Shown one piece after another: positions 36,464 to 43,877 of a DNA stretch of 64,000 nt. Positions within the stretch are counted from its first letter, which is position 1. Every line of letters starts with the position of its first letter. Source of the stretch: CAZTTG01 sp964615935 (GTDB lineage Bacteria; Planctomycetota; UBA1135; GCA-002686595); NCBI GenBank assembly GCA_964615935.1, contig CAZTTG010000027.1, forward strand, positions 5,305 to 69,304. Direction: 5' to 3'. Below the pieces are notes generated by a model. It was not told the DNA's origin, did no database searches, and saw only the letters and a program-made list of their open reading frames with translations. The translations under genes were made by a program, and so were the position numbers.

Positions 36464-36517
36464 GGCGCAGCGGAGGGAGCCCGACCCTCCAGCGCGGTGG
36501 CCCCACCCGGAGAGCCC

Positions 36518-36534
36518 GGAGGCTTCAGGCCTCC
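36518..36534. terminator. Hairpin at the convergent ends of the Xer and sigma factor genes
   Basis: GGAGGC (36518-36523) and GCCTCC (36529-36534) pair around TTCAG. It overlaps the last codons of the minus-strand sigma gene, and there is no T-run. Confidence 0.35.
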
Positions 36535-37106
36535 TCGTCCCCGCTCAGCTCGCGGTGCAGCCAGGCGCGGGCCAGGCGCAGGTCGCGCTCGACCGTGGTG
36601 AGGGAGGTGTCCAGCACGCGGGCCACCTCGCTCATCTGCAGGCCGCCGAAGAAGCGCAGCTCGACCACACGGGCCTTGCGCTGGTCGAGCTCGGCCAAGT
36701 GGGTGAGGACCTCGTCCATCGCCAGGAGCTCCTCCGGAGCGCGGTAGACGAGGTCTTCGTCGATCTCATCCAGGGCCACCCGCCGGACGCCGCCCCCCCG
36801 CTTGGCGGCCTTCCGCCGGCGCGCGTGGTCGACCAGGATGCGGCGGATGCAGGTGGCGGCCACCGCAAAGAAGTGCGCACGGTCGGACCACTCGACCTCC
36901 TCCTGATCGGTCAGGCGAAGCCAGGCCTCGTTCACCAGCGCGGTGGTCTGCAGGGTGTGGTCCGCGCGCTCACCCCGCAGCGAAGCCGCCGCCCGATGGC
37001 GCAGCTCCTGGTAGATGATCGGGATCAGCCGATCCTGGGCCTCCCGATCCCCTCGCCCGGCCGCGTGGAGGAGACGCGTCACCTCTCCGGTATCGCTCTG
37101 GCTCAT
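36525..37106 (-). CDS. ECF-type RNA polymerase sigma factor (TIGR02999-like)
   Basis: The 193-residue protein has sigma region 2 (LIPIIYQELRHRAAASLRG, TTALVNEAWLRL, HFFAVAATCIRRILVDHARRRKAAKR) and region 4 (LTHLAELDQRKARVVELRFFGGLQMSEVARVLDTS, an HTH). The RILVDHARRR and LVNEAWLRL phrases are typical of the TIGR02999 group that is abundant in planctomycetes and acidobacteria. This group lacks a classical anti-sigma gene and is often linked to protein kinases, but no such gene is adjacent here. It is convergent with the recombinase and downstream of tRNA-Glu. Confidence 0.88.
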   Translation of the reverse strand: MSQSDTGEVTRLLHAAGRGDREAQDRLIPIIYQELRHRAAASLRGERADHTLQTTALVNEAWLRLTDQEEVEWSDRAHFFAVAATCIRRILVDHARRRKAAKRGGGVRRVALDEIDEDLVYRAPEELLAMDEVLTHLAELDQRKARVVELRFFGGLQMSEVARVLDTSLTTVERDLRLARAWLHRELSGDEEA

Positions 37107-37151
37107 CTCGCTACCCGCCCCGCAGGGTGTGCCGACGGGTGAGACCCCCCC

Positions 37152-37169
37152 CGGGTTCCACGGAACCCG
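37152..37169 (-). terminator. Hairpin downstream of tRNA-Glu
   Basis: CGGGTTC (37152-37158), loop CACG, GAACCCG (37163-37169) is a perfect 7-bp stem between the tRNA 3' end and the sigma factor gene. It could end the tRNA transcript or sit in the sigma factor leader. Confidence 0.4.
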
Positions 37170-37226
37170 CGCCCGCGCAGGGGGAATCGATCGGCGCGGG
37201 CCTCACCGGGGTAAGGGGTGGTCGGG

Positions 37227-37304
37227 TGGTGACCCCTAGGGGATTTGAACCCCTGTCGCCAGGATGAAAACCTGGTGTCCTAGGCCTGGCTAGACGAAGG
37301 GGCC
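37227..37304 (-). tRNA. tRNA-Glu (anticodon TTC)
   Basis: Read on the minus strand, it folds as a full cloverleaf: acceptor GGCCCCT/AGGGGTC (one G-U), D-arm with GTCTA, anticodon stem CCAGG/CCTGG with loop TTTTCAT (anticodon TTC), T-arm AGGGG/CCCCT with TTCAAAT loop, discriminator A and an encoded CCA (37227-37229). The D-loop is a little long. Glutamate identity follows from the anticodon and the CCTTCGTCTAG start typical of bacterial tRNA-Glu. Confidence 0.95.
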
Positions 37305-37352
37305 CCGATAACCAGACCCCGCTGCGGCCGAGGCCGTCGCGGGGTGGGCGGG

Positions 37353-37381
37353 AACGTACTGGCGTGCGCCGGTCCTGTCAA
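37353..37381 (-). promoter_or_regulatory. Sigma-70 promoter of tRNA-Glu
   Basis: On the minus strand TTGACA (37381-37376) and TACGTT (37358-37353) are 17 bp apart. The expected transcription start is about 40 nt before the tRNA. The perfect -35 in GC-rich DNA and the GC-rich region after the -10 fit a stable-RNA promoter. Confidence 0.6.
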
Positions 37382-37466
37382 CGTCGGCCGGGGCTTTTCG
37401 GAGCTCGCGTCCGCCGCCGCCCGCTCCGGGAGTCGGCCGAGGCCGGCCGAGCCGGGCTCCCGGCGA

Positions 37467-38768
37467 TCAGCGCCCCCGCGCGCGCCTCCAGCCGGCGCGC
37501 TCGAGCCGCTCCAGCACGTGCGCGTACTCGCGCTCCAGCCCGTCGAGCCGATCGCCCGCGCCGCGCGCCTCGCCCGGCAGGACGCTCCACGTGTACGTCT
37601 CGATCTCGAGGTGCAGCTCCTCGATCCCCCAGACCTCCGGGCGGGAGAGGGCGCGGTCGAGGAGCGCGTCGGCCAGCTCGCGGGTGGTGTCCAGGCCGGC
37701 CTCCTCCCCGAGCCGTCCCAGGTCGACCGGCACGTGGAAGTGGCAGCGCCACTCCGGGCACGACAGCCAGTCGGGCTCCCCGACCGAGAGGGCCGCGCCC
37801 AGGGCCGGAAGGTCGAAGGCCCGCAGCCGACCGTCGGGACCCTCTCCCCCCACCTGGTGCAGGTAGACGGGCTCGTCCAGGGCCAGCAGGCGCTCGCGTC
37901 CGCGCGGGCGGCCGCCCGGATCGAGCAGCCGCAGGGCGTTGCTGATCTGCAGCTTGCCCAGCGGCGCGCCCCCCGCCGTGGCGCGGGCCAGGGTCCCCTC
38001 GGGCTCCTCGAACTCCACCGCGGCGTGGCAGGCGTCGAGACAGGTCCCCAGGTGCCGGGCGCAGACCTCGCGGGCGCGATCGGCTCCCCAACTCGCCTCC
38101 GCCGCGAGCCGCCCGGCCGCGGCCCCCCGGATGGCGGAGTGGAGGTCGGCGAGCTCGGCCGTGTCGCCGCAGCTCGCTCCCGGCTCGGGCTCGATCGACA
38201 GGACGACCCGCACCCCGCTCTCCTCCTCGATCCGCGCCAGCTCCGCGGCGCAGCGCGCGAAGGCCAGGGCGCAGCCCGCTCGATCGGCCGGTCCGGCGAG
38301 GTCGGCGGCCACCATGCCGGGGTGGGTGCTGATCGAGACGTGACCCCGCGCGTCGCCCCGGAGGGCCACCGCCGCCCGCGCCGCGATCCGCGCCACGTCC
38401 AGGGTGTAGCGCATCCGCCGGGGCTCGAGCCAGGTGGGCCGGAAGACGCCCGCCTTCAGCCCCTCCCGGTGGAAGCCGCCGAAGGGGAAGGCGTTGCAGG
38501 TGAAGGGCTCCAGCCCGCTCTCCGCCAGGAAGCCGACGAAGGCGTCGAGCCCGGTGGCGCCCCCCGGGCCGGCGAGCTCCCTCGCCGCTGCCGCGGGCAG
38601 GTACAGGCCCACTCCGAAGGGCTCTCCCCCGGCCAGGCGATCCCGCAGGGGCAGGGCCAGCTCGGCGAGGCCGCGCAGCACGCCCCGGGCGTCCTCGACC
38701 GGCAGGAGGTTCAGGCAGTAGGCCAGCCGGACTTCGCGATCCGGGTGCTCGGGATGGACGAAGCGCAC
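37467..38768 (-). CDS. EboE-like TIM-barrel protein
   Basis: The 433-residue protein resembles the metabolite-traffic protein EboE: LAYCLNLLPVEDARGVLRGL at the start, FGVGLYLPAAAARELA, EPFTCNAFPFGGFHREGLKAGVFRPTW region, VSISTHPG, VVLSIEPEPGASCGDT and HLGTCLDACHAAVEFE, a sugar-isomerase-like TIM barrel with candidate metal ligands Glu, Asp, His and Glu. Ebo genes usually come as a cluster (eboA-F) linked to pigment precursor transport, but no other ebo gene is next to this one, so its role is uncertain. It starts at a GTG (38768), 41 bp after the Trm112 gene, and is probably co-transcribed with it. Confidence 0.7.
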   Translation of the reverse strand: MRFVHPEHPDREVRLAYCLNLLPVEDARGVLRGLAELALPLRDRLAGGEPFGVGLYLPAAAARELAGPGGATGLDAFVGFLAESGLEPFTCNAFPFGGFHREGLKAGVFRPTWLEPRRMRYTLDVARIAARAAVALRGDARGHVSISTHPGMVAADLAGPADRAGCALAFARCAAELARIEEESGVRVVLSIEPEPGASCGDTAELADLHSAIRGAAAGRLAAEASWGADRAREVCARHLGTCLDACHAAVEFEEPEGTLARATAGGAPLGKLQISNALRLLDPGGRPRGRERLLALDEPVYLHQVGGEGPDGRLRAFDLPALGAALSVGEPDWLSCPEWRCHFHVPVDLGRLGEEAGLDTTRELADALLDRALSRPEVWGIEELHLEIETYTWSVLPGEARGAGDRLDGLEREYAHVLERLERAGWRRARGR

Positions 38769-38809
38769 GGCGCCTCAGAGGGAGCTGGCCTCGAGCGACG
38801 GACCCCTGC

Positions 38810-39055
38810 TCAGAGCTCGATCCCCTCGTCGATGAGCAGGACCGGGATGTCCTGCTTGATGGGGTAGATCACCCGGCCGTCCTCGCGCACGAGACCCGCG
38901 GCCAGGGGCTCCTCCACCTTCTTGCCGCCCTTGTTGGCGCACTGGCCGGCCTCGATCTTCCGGTTGACCTGCTCCAGGACCGGCGCCTCGGCCTCGGCCA
39001 GCGGCTGGTGGGTCTCCGGACAGGCCAGGATGCTCAGGAGGTCCTTGTCGATCAC
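38810..39055 (-). CDS. Trm112 family protein
   Basis: The 81-residue protein begins MIDKDLLSILACPETHQPL, the usual Trm112/YcaR start, and ends VIYPIKQDIPVLLIDEGIEL, the hallmark of the family. In other organisms Trm112 activates methyltransferases acting on tRNA, rRNA and release factors; bacterial copies may stabilise other enzymes. Only one of the usual zinc cysteines is evident (Cys12), with another Cys at 39. A middle insertion rich in Lys and Gly makes it slightly longer than the 60-residue norm. It starts at a GTG. Confidence 0.85.
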   Translation of the reverse strand: MIDKDLLSILACPETHQPLAEAEAPVLEQVNRKIEAGQCANKGGKKVEEPLAAGLVREDGRVIYPIKQDIPVLLIDEGIEL

Positions 39056-39145
39056 GTCGTTCTCCGTCGGGGACGCCGCTCGCCCGAGGGTTTCCCGGGG
39101 CCCGGGGGGGGCGGCGGGAGGCGCTCGGCGACGGCCGGTTCAGGG

Positions 39146-39174
39146 TGTGTACTCCCTGCGCGCCACCGCGGCAA
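39146..39174 (-). promoter_or_regulatory. Predicted promoter of the Trm112-eboE unit
   Basis: On the minus strand TTGCCG (39174-39169) and TACACA (39151-39146) are 17 bp apart, about 90 bp before the Trm112 start. On the plus strand a TTGACA lies at 39221-39226, before the next gene, but without a matching -10. Confidence 0.35.
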
Positions 39175-39271
39175 GGGGCAAGGTCCCCCGGGCCCGCTGA
39201 ACTCCCCGGCGCGCGCGGCGTTGACAGGCTGCCCGGTCGGCGGGAGGCTCTCGCAGATCGCCCCGAGCTCC

Positions 39272-40366
39272 ATGATCACGATCTTCGCCGCCGCCCTGTC
39301 CCTCCTCCTGCTCGGATCCCCCGTCCAGGAGTCGAATCCGGCTCCCCCGGCCGCCGGACCCCGGATTCAGCTTCCCGACGGCCCGGCCGCCCGCGCCTGG
39401 GCGGCCGTGGGGCCCGAGACGCTCCCGGCCGCCGTCGAACTGGAGGGCCTTCCCGCCCACCCGCGGGATGCCCTGTGGGGCAGTCCGGACACCTGGGATC
39501 GCTGGGCGCGGGCCCTGAAGGCCGAGGCCGAGGCGGAGTGGCCCGATCCCTCCCGGCGCGCCGAGCTGGCCCTCCTGGCCTGGGGACAGGGGCGGAGCGA
39601 CGACGCCTGGGGCCACCTGGCCTGCACCGGGGGCGAACCGGGGATCTGCGCCGCCCTGCTCCCGGCCCTCCTGCCCGGCCTGCCGCCCGAGCACCGCGGG
39701 CGGGATCGGATCGGCCCCGGCGGCGTGCCCCGCGCGCTCCCCGACGGAGTCCTCCTGCGCCCCGCCCTGCCCCCCTCCTCGGGCCTCCCCCACCCGGGCC
39801 GGCTGGAGCGCCGCAACATGCGGCTCGACGGCCTGCGGATCGGCGAGGCCGTTCTGGCCCTGGACGTGCGGGTCGAGTACGAGGGCGTGCAGATCGACGT
39901 GCACCACCTGGAGGGGGGCGCGGCCAGCTTCCTGCTCGTCCTCCCCGAGCCCCCGAGTTTCGAGACCCGGGTCGAGTACGTCGACTGGTTCCGCCAGGAC
40001 ACCGTCGGCCTGCCGCACCGGGTGGAGATGGGGCCCGGCGAGGAGTACCCGCGCACCCTCTTCGGTCGGGTGCTCCCGCGCGAGACCCGGTGGCCGAGGC
40101 GCCTGCCGGACCGCCTGCCGTGCTCGCTGGAGCTCGACGGCCTGCGGCTGCTGGTTCCCGCCGACGACCGCCATCGCCGGGCTCTCGGTGGGCTGGCCGC
40201 CGCCCTGGAGAGGGTGCTCGAGGTCCCCTGCGAGCTGGTCGCCGAGGATCCCGCCGGGATTCCCGCGCCCTTCTCGGGGATCGCCATCCGGCTTCCGCAG
40301 GACGCGACCCGGCCCCTGCGGCTCCGTCACGTCCTGTCGGGATGCGAGGCCTGGGCGCTGCGCTGA
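39272..40366 (+). CDS. Secreted protein of unknown function
   Basis: The 364-residue protein has a signal peptide (MITIFAAALSLLLLGSPVQ) and no recognised domain. Visible elements are a helical, TPR-like region at about 75-130 (RAELALLAWGQGRSDDAWGHL), then a beta-rich part with LDVRVEYEGVQIDVHHLEGG and FRQDTVGLPHRVEMGPGEEYPR. The C-terminus ends LRLRHVLSGCEAWALR. It precedes pepP by 84 bp on the same strand, so a shared transcript is possible. Confidence 0.6.
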   Translation: MITIFAAALSLLLLGSPVQESNPAPPAAGPRIQLPDGPAARAWAAVGPETLPAAVELEGLPAHPRDALWGSPDTWDRWARALKAEAEAEWPDPSRRAELALLAWGQGRSDDAWGHLACTGGEPGICAALLPALLPGLPPEHRGRDRIGPGGVPRALPDGVLLRPALPPSSGLPHPGRLERRNMRLDGLRIGEAVLALDVRVEYEGVQIDVHHLEGGAASFLLVLPEPPSFETRVEYVDWFRQDTVGLPHRVEMGPGEEYPRTLFGRVLPRETRWPRRLPDRLPCSLELDGLRLLVPADDRHRRALGGLAAALERVLEVPCELVAEDPAGIPAPFSGIAIRLPQDATRPLRLRHVLSGCEAWALR

Positions 40367-40450
40367 GGGCGTGGACCGCTTGGCTGCAACGCGGCGCGGG
40401 AGTAGCCTGTCCGGATTCGCCCGACCCCTTCCCGAGCCCCCGACGAGCCC

Positions 40451-41800
40451 ATGTACCCCGAACACCGCGCCCGCTTCATGGAGGTCCTGCGCGAGCGGGG
40501 GGCCGCGGCGGTCATCCCGGCCGCGACCCTGAAGTTCCGCAACCACGACTCCGACTACCGCTACCGCCCGGACAGTGACTTCTGGTACCTGACCGGCTTC
40601 TCCGAGCCGGAGGCGGCGCTGGTGCTCCTGCCCTTCGGCACCGCCGAGGAGGGTCGCCACCGGCCGAAGGGCGAGCCCCGGAGCATCCTCTTCCTGCGCG
40701 AGAAGGACCGCGAGGGAGAGATGTGGACCGGCCGCAGGCTGGGGGTCGAGCGGGCCGGCGAGGTGCTGGGGGTCGACTCGGCCCGGCCGATCGGCGAGCT
40801 GTGGGAGGCCCTGCCCGAGCTCCTGCGGGGCTACTCCGACGCGGTCTACCGCCTGGGACAGGACGAGGAGCAGGACCGCCGGATGATCGGCGTCATGACC
40901 AAGGTGCGCACCGCCGCGCGGCGCGGCGGGATCCTGCCGGCCGCCCTGCTGGACACCGCGCCCCTGCTGCACGAGCTGCGGCTCTTCAAGTCCGGGCCGG
41001 AGCTGGAGCGCATGCGCGCCGCGGCGGCGGTCACGGCCGAGGCCCACCTGGCGGCCATGCGGGCGGCCGCCCCGGGCGTCAACGAGCGGGAGATCGACGC
41101 GCTGATCGAGCAGACCTTCCGCCGCGCGGGCAGCACCGGCTCCGCCTACACCCCCATCGTGGCCGGCGGCGCCAACGCCTGCATCCTGCACTACGTCCAG
41201 AACGACCAGGAGCTGAAGGACGGCGAGCTCTGCCTGATCGACGCCGGCGGCGAGATGGAGTACTACGCCTCGGACATCACCCGCACCTTCCCGGTCAACG
41301 GCCGCTTCGAGGGCGAGCAGCGTGCGATCTACGAGCTGGTGCTGGCGGCCCTGAAGGCGGCCACCGCGAAGGCGCGGCCGGGCGAGAGCATGGACTCGGT
41401 CCACCGCGCGGCGGTGGACACCCTGGTGGACGGGCTCCTGGAGCTGGGCCTGCTCGAGGGCCAGCGCGAGGAGCTCATCGCCGAGGAGACCTACAAGCGC
41501 TTCTACCCCCACCGCACGGGCCACTGGCTGGGCCTGGACACCCACGACTGCGGCGCCCAGACCATCGAGGAGGACTGGCGCCCGCTGGAGCCGGGCATGG
41601 TCTTCACCATCGAGCCCGGCCTGTACGTTCCCCCCGACGACGAGGGCGTGGAGGAGCGCTGGCGGGGGATCGGCGTGCGCATCGAGGACGACGTCTTGAT
41701 CACCCCCGAGGGCTGCGAGATCCTGACCGAGGCGGCCCCCCGCGAGATCGAGGAGGTGGAGGCCGCCTGCCGCGGCGCGGCCCCCGAGCCGGTCGGCTAG
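40451..41800 (+). CDS. pepP: Xaa-Pro aminopeptidase (aminopeptidase P)
   Basis: The 449-residue M24 metallopeptidase removes N-terminal residues that precede proline. The N-terminal creatinase-like domain has FRNHDSDYRYRPDSDFWYLTGF; the catalytic pita-bread domain shows the dinuclear metal ligands: the two Asp in LIDAGGEMEYYASDITRTFP, His in HRTGHWLGLDTHD, and Glu in FTIEPGLYVP and GVRIEDDVL. Length and motifs match E. coli PepP. A multi-hairpin element begins at its stop codon. Confidence 0.95.
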   Translation: MYPEHRARFMEVLRERGAAAVIPAATLKFRNHDSDYRYRPDSDFWYLTGFSEPEAALVLLPFGTAEEGRHRPKGEPRSILFLREKDREGEMWTGRRLGVERAGEVLGVDSARPIGELWEALPELLRGYSDAVYRLGQDEEQDRRMIGVMTKVRTAARRGGILPAALLDTAPLLHELRLFKSGPELERMRAAAAVTAEAHLAAMRAAAPGVNEREIDALIEQTFRRAGSTGSAYTPIVAGGANACILHYVQNDQELKDGELCLIDAGGEMEYYASDITRTFPVNGRFEGEQRAIYELVLAALKAATAKARPGESMDSVHRAAVDTLVDGLLELGLLEGQREELIAEETYKRFYPHRTGHWLGLDTHDCGAQTIEEDWRPLEPGMVFTIEPGLYVPPDDEGVEERWRGIGVRIEDDVLITPEGCEILTEAAPREIEEVEAACRGAAPEPVG

Positions 41801-42030
41801 AGCCCTCGAGCGCCCGTTGCGTGGGCATTCGAGTCGAGTTCCGGCGCTCGAGGGCTCCGGCGCTCGCCGGCAGGCGAGCTCGGGCTCCGTCAGGAGCCCG
41901 CCCGCGCCACGCGAGCGGAGCGAGCACGTGGCGCAGCCGCGCGCAGCAGCGCGCGGCGCGATCATCGGCCGGCCCCGGCCCCCTGGCCCGTACGCCCCCC
42001 GGCCGAGGCCGCGCCTGCGGAGCAGGCGCG
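41800..42030 (+). repeat. Multi-hairpin element, copy A
   Basis: Starting at the last base of the pepP stop codon, a chain of near-perfect hairpins fills 230 bp: stem 1 41800-41814 with 41843-41857 (15 bp, 28-nt loop beginning CGTTGCGTGGGC), H2 41862-41868/41873-41879 (loop GGCA), H3 41881-41888/41893-41900 (loop GTCA), H4 41904-41911/41927-41934, H5 41936-41944/41949-41957 (loop AGCA), H6 42010-42018/42022-42030 (loop GGA). A second copy lies at 63902-64000, with compensatory changes in stem 1 and H3. No protein is encoded. It may be a structured RNA, a 3' UTR element or a dispersed palindromic repeat. Confidence 0.85.
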
Positions 42031-42160
42031 CCGAGGTAGATTCTGCGGCACCCCTGGTTGGGTCCGAGCATGTGCGCGGGCTACTGACACGGGACACCAG
42101 GGGCGCTCCCTTCCCCGCGGTTCCCGGAAATAGCGGGCCGCCGGCACGCAGGGCCCCGGC
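42031..42160 (+). other. Spacer with a degenerate arm of the 48313 inverted repeat
   Basis: The rest of this 360-bp non-coding stretch contains no gene. CACCCCTGG (42049-42057) can pair with CCAGGGGCG (42100-42108). The complement of about 42065-42099 reads TGTCCCGTGTCAGTAG followed by CGCGCACATG, close to one arm of the long inverted repeat at 48313-48476. Confidence 0.4.
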
Positions 42161-43090
42161 ATGGACCGGAATCGGGGTGCACCCGGCGGTGCCTGGTCGA
42201 GAGGCGCGGCGGGCGGGGTCCTCGTGCGCTCGGCCCGGCGAGCGGTCGCGCGGCCGCGGGGCTGGTGGGCCGGGCTCGCCTTCGCCCCGCTCCTGCTGTC
42301 GCTGTGGCTGGGCGGACGCTTCGTGCTCCTTCCGGTGTGGCGGCTGGCGGCCGGGGACGAGCCCGCGGCGCTCCCCTGGACCCTCCAGGGCTTCGCGGTC
42401 TACGGCCTCACCGCCCTCCTGCTGACGCCCCTCCTGCTGGCCGGAGCCCGGGTGGCGGCGGGCCTGGCCCGCTGCGAGGCCCCCGGCCGCGCGGGAGGAG
42501 CCGGGGGCGCGGGAGCCCCCGGGGGGGTCGGCCACCTCTGGCGGGCGGGCCGGGGCCAGGCCCTGCCCGGCCTGGGGCTGTGGGCCACCTCGCTGCTCCT
42601 CCTGGTGGCCGCCCTGGCCACCTTCGTGGGGCCGACCGACCTGATCGCGCGCCTGGCGGGCATCGAGGCCGACGATGCCCTCGGCAAGCTCGTTCGCGCT
42701 CCCGCCCTGGTGCTGTTCGGCGCCTACGCCGCCGCCCTGGAGGTCCTCTTCCAGCTCGCCCTGCACAGCCTGGCGGGCAACCGCCGGGGGGTGGCCTCGG
42801 CCCTGGTCCACGGGTGGCGGCTGATGCGCAACGACGCCCGGGGCGCCCTGCGCGCGGCGATCACCGACCTGCTCCTGCTGGGAGGCGTCGGGGCCCTGGG
42901 CGCGGGCCTCGCGGCGCTCCTGGAGCTCGCGGGCGCGGGTGCGCTGAGCCTGCCGCTGCTGGCGGTCCTCGCCGGCTGGGCGGGCCTGGCCCGCGCGGGC
43001 TTCTGGGCCCGCGCCTACCGGGGACTGGGGGGCGTCTGGCCCGAGGACGGCGTGCCCGGCCTGGGGACGCGGCCGGGGCCCTCGACCTGA
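42161..43090 (+). CDS. Polytopic membrane protein of unknown function
   Basis: The 309-residue protein has about five hydrophobic spans: GWWAGLAFAPLLLSLWLGG (about 35-55), GFAVYGLTALLLTPLLLAGA (77-97), a third at 138-160 (LGLWATSLLLLVAALA), one near 185-205 and one near 240-280. Between the second and third is a Gly/Ala/Pro-rich loop. Sequence is biased to Ala, Leu, Gly and Arg, as expected for GC content above 70%. No family recognised. The start at 42161 is the first ATG after the structured element, but the first 30 residues are low complexity, so the true start may be inside. Confidence 0.6.
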   Translation: MDRNRGAPGGAWSRGAAGGVLVRSARRAVARPRGWWAGLAFAPLLLSLWLGGRFVLLPVWRLAAGDEPAALPWTLQGFAVYGLTALLLTPLLLAGARVAAGLARCEAPGRAGGAGGAGAPGGVGHLWRAGRGQALPGLGLWATSLLLLVAALATFVGPTDLIARLAGIEADDALGKLVRAPALVLFGAYAAALEVLFQLALHSLAGNRRGVASALVHGWRLMRNDARGALRAAITDLLLLGGVGALGAGLAALLELAGAGALSLPLLAVLAGWAGLARAGFWARAYRGLGGVWPEDGVPGLGTRPGPST

Positions 43091-43096
43091 TGGCAG

Positions 43097-43131
43097 CGGC
43101 CGCAGCCCCCCGGTGAGGGAGGCCGCGGCCG
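43097..43131. terminator. GC hairpin between membrane protein gene and tRNA-Lys
   Basis: CGGCCGC (43097-43103) pairs with GCGGCCG (43125-43131) around a 21-nt loop. It lies between the convergent ends of the gene and the tRNA and could stop transcription from either side. Confidence 0.45.
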
Positions 43132-43137
43132 TCGTTC

Positions 43138-43213
43138 TGGTGAGCGCGCCAGGGCTCGAACCTGGGACCTACTGGTTAAAAGCCAGTTGCTCTGCCAACT
43201 GAGCTACGCGCCC
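43138..43213 (-). tRNA. tRNA-Lys (anticodon TTT)
   Basis: The minus strand gives a complete 76-nt cloverleaf with encoded CCA: acceptor GGGCGCG/CGCGCTC (one G-U), D-arm GTAGCTCAGTTGGCAGAGC, anticodon stem ACTGG/CCAGT with loop CTTTTAA (anticodon TTT), T-arm CCAGG/CCTGG with TTCGAGC loop and discriminator A. It lies about 100 bp downstream of frr in the same direction; a TATGCT sequence just upstream may be its own -10. Confidence 0.97.
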
Positions 43214-43276
43214 GTTGTTCGGATGAGGAGGGTCGGCAGGCGCAGAGCATACAGAATGCCGGGCGAAGGGGAAGAC

Positions 43277-43311
43277 CGGGCCGATTCCGGCCCGCCGCCG
43301 GGGGGGCGGCG
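43277..43311 (-). terminator. Double hairpin after frr
   Basis: CGGGCC/GGCCCG (43277-43282 and 43289-43294) and CGCCGCC/GGCGGCG (43293-43299 and 43305-43311) form two stems, sharing two bases, directly after the frr stop codon and before tRNA-Lys. This is a likely end of the rpsB-tsf-pyrH-frr transcript, without a T-run. Confidence 0.5.
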
Positions 43312-43314
43312 CGG

Positions 43315-43875
43315 TCAGACCTCCATGATCTCGGCCGTCTTGCGCTCGTTGACCTCGTCGATCTTCTTCTCGTACCCCTTCAGGAGATCCTGGATCTCGC
43401 CGTGCAGGCGGCGATTGTCGTCCTCGGTGATCTCGCCGGAGCGGGAGAGCTGGTCGGCCGCCTTGTTCTGGTCGCGCCGGCTGTTGCGCATGGCCACGCG
43501 GCTCTCCTCGCACAGCTCCTTGACCTTGGCCGCGAACTTGGTGCGCTGCTCGCCCGAGAGGGGCGGCAGGTTCAGCCGAACGACCCGGCCGTCGTTCTGG
43601 GGGGACACCCCCAGGTCCGACTTCAGCAGGGCCTTCTGCAGGTCGCCGAGGACCGAGCCGTCGAAGGGCTTGATGGCGATGGTGCGCGCCTCGGGGATGG
43701 AGATCGAGGCGAGCTGCGAGATGGGGGTCGGGGTCCCGTAGTACTCCATGCGGATGCCCTCCACCAGCGCGGGCGTCGCCCGGCCGGTGCGGATGGAGCG
43801 CAGGACCTCCTGCAGGTGCTTCAGCGCCTTCTCCATGCTCTGGCGCGTGTTGTCGAGGATCTCCTCGTAGCTCAT
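43315..43875 (-). CDS. frr: Ribosome recycling factor
   Basis: The 186-residue protein releases ribosomes from mRNA after termination, together with EF-G. It has the standard length and signatures: ILDNTRQSMEKALKHLQEVL, RSIRTGRATPALVEGIRMEYYG, TPISQLASISIPEARTIAI, and the C-terminal GEITEDDNRRLHGEIQDLLKGYEKKIDEV. The ATG at 43875 is 2 bp after the pyrH stop (43878), the usual coupling in this conserved cluster. Confidence 0.97.
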   Translation of the reverse strand: MSYEEILDNTRQSMEKALKHLQEVLRSIRTGRATPALVEGIRMEYYGTPTPISQLASISIPEARTIAIKPFDGSVLGDLQKALLKSDLGVSPQNDGRVVRLNLPPLSGEQRTKFAAKVKELCEESRVAMRNSRRDQNKAADQLSRSGEITEDDNRRLHGEIQDLLKGYEKKIDEVNERKTAEIMEV

Positions 43876-43877
43876 GG

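Noticed and set aside
37482..38760. Long open frames on the opposite strand of many genes
   Set aside because: They are shadows produced by the high GC content. They show Arg/Pro/Gly/Ala-rich translations without domains, and overlap genes with clear motifs.
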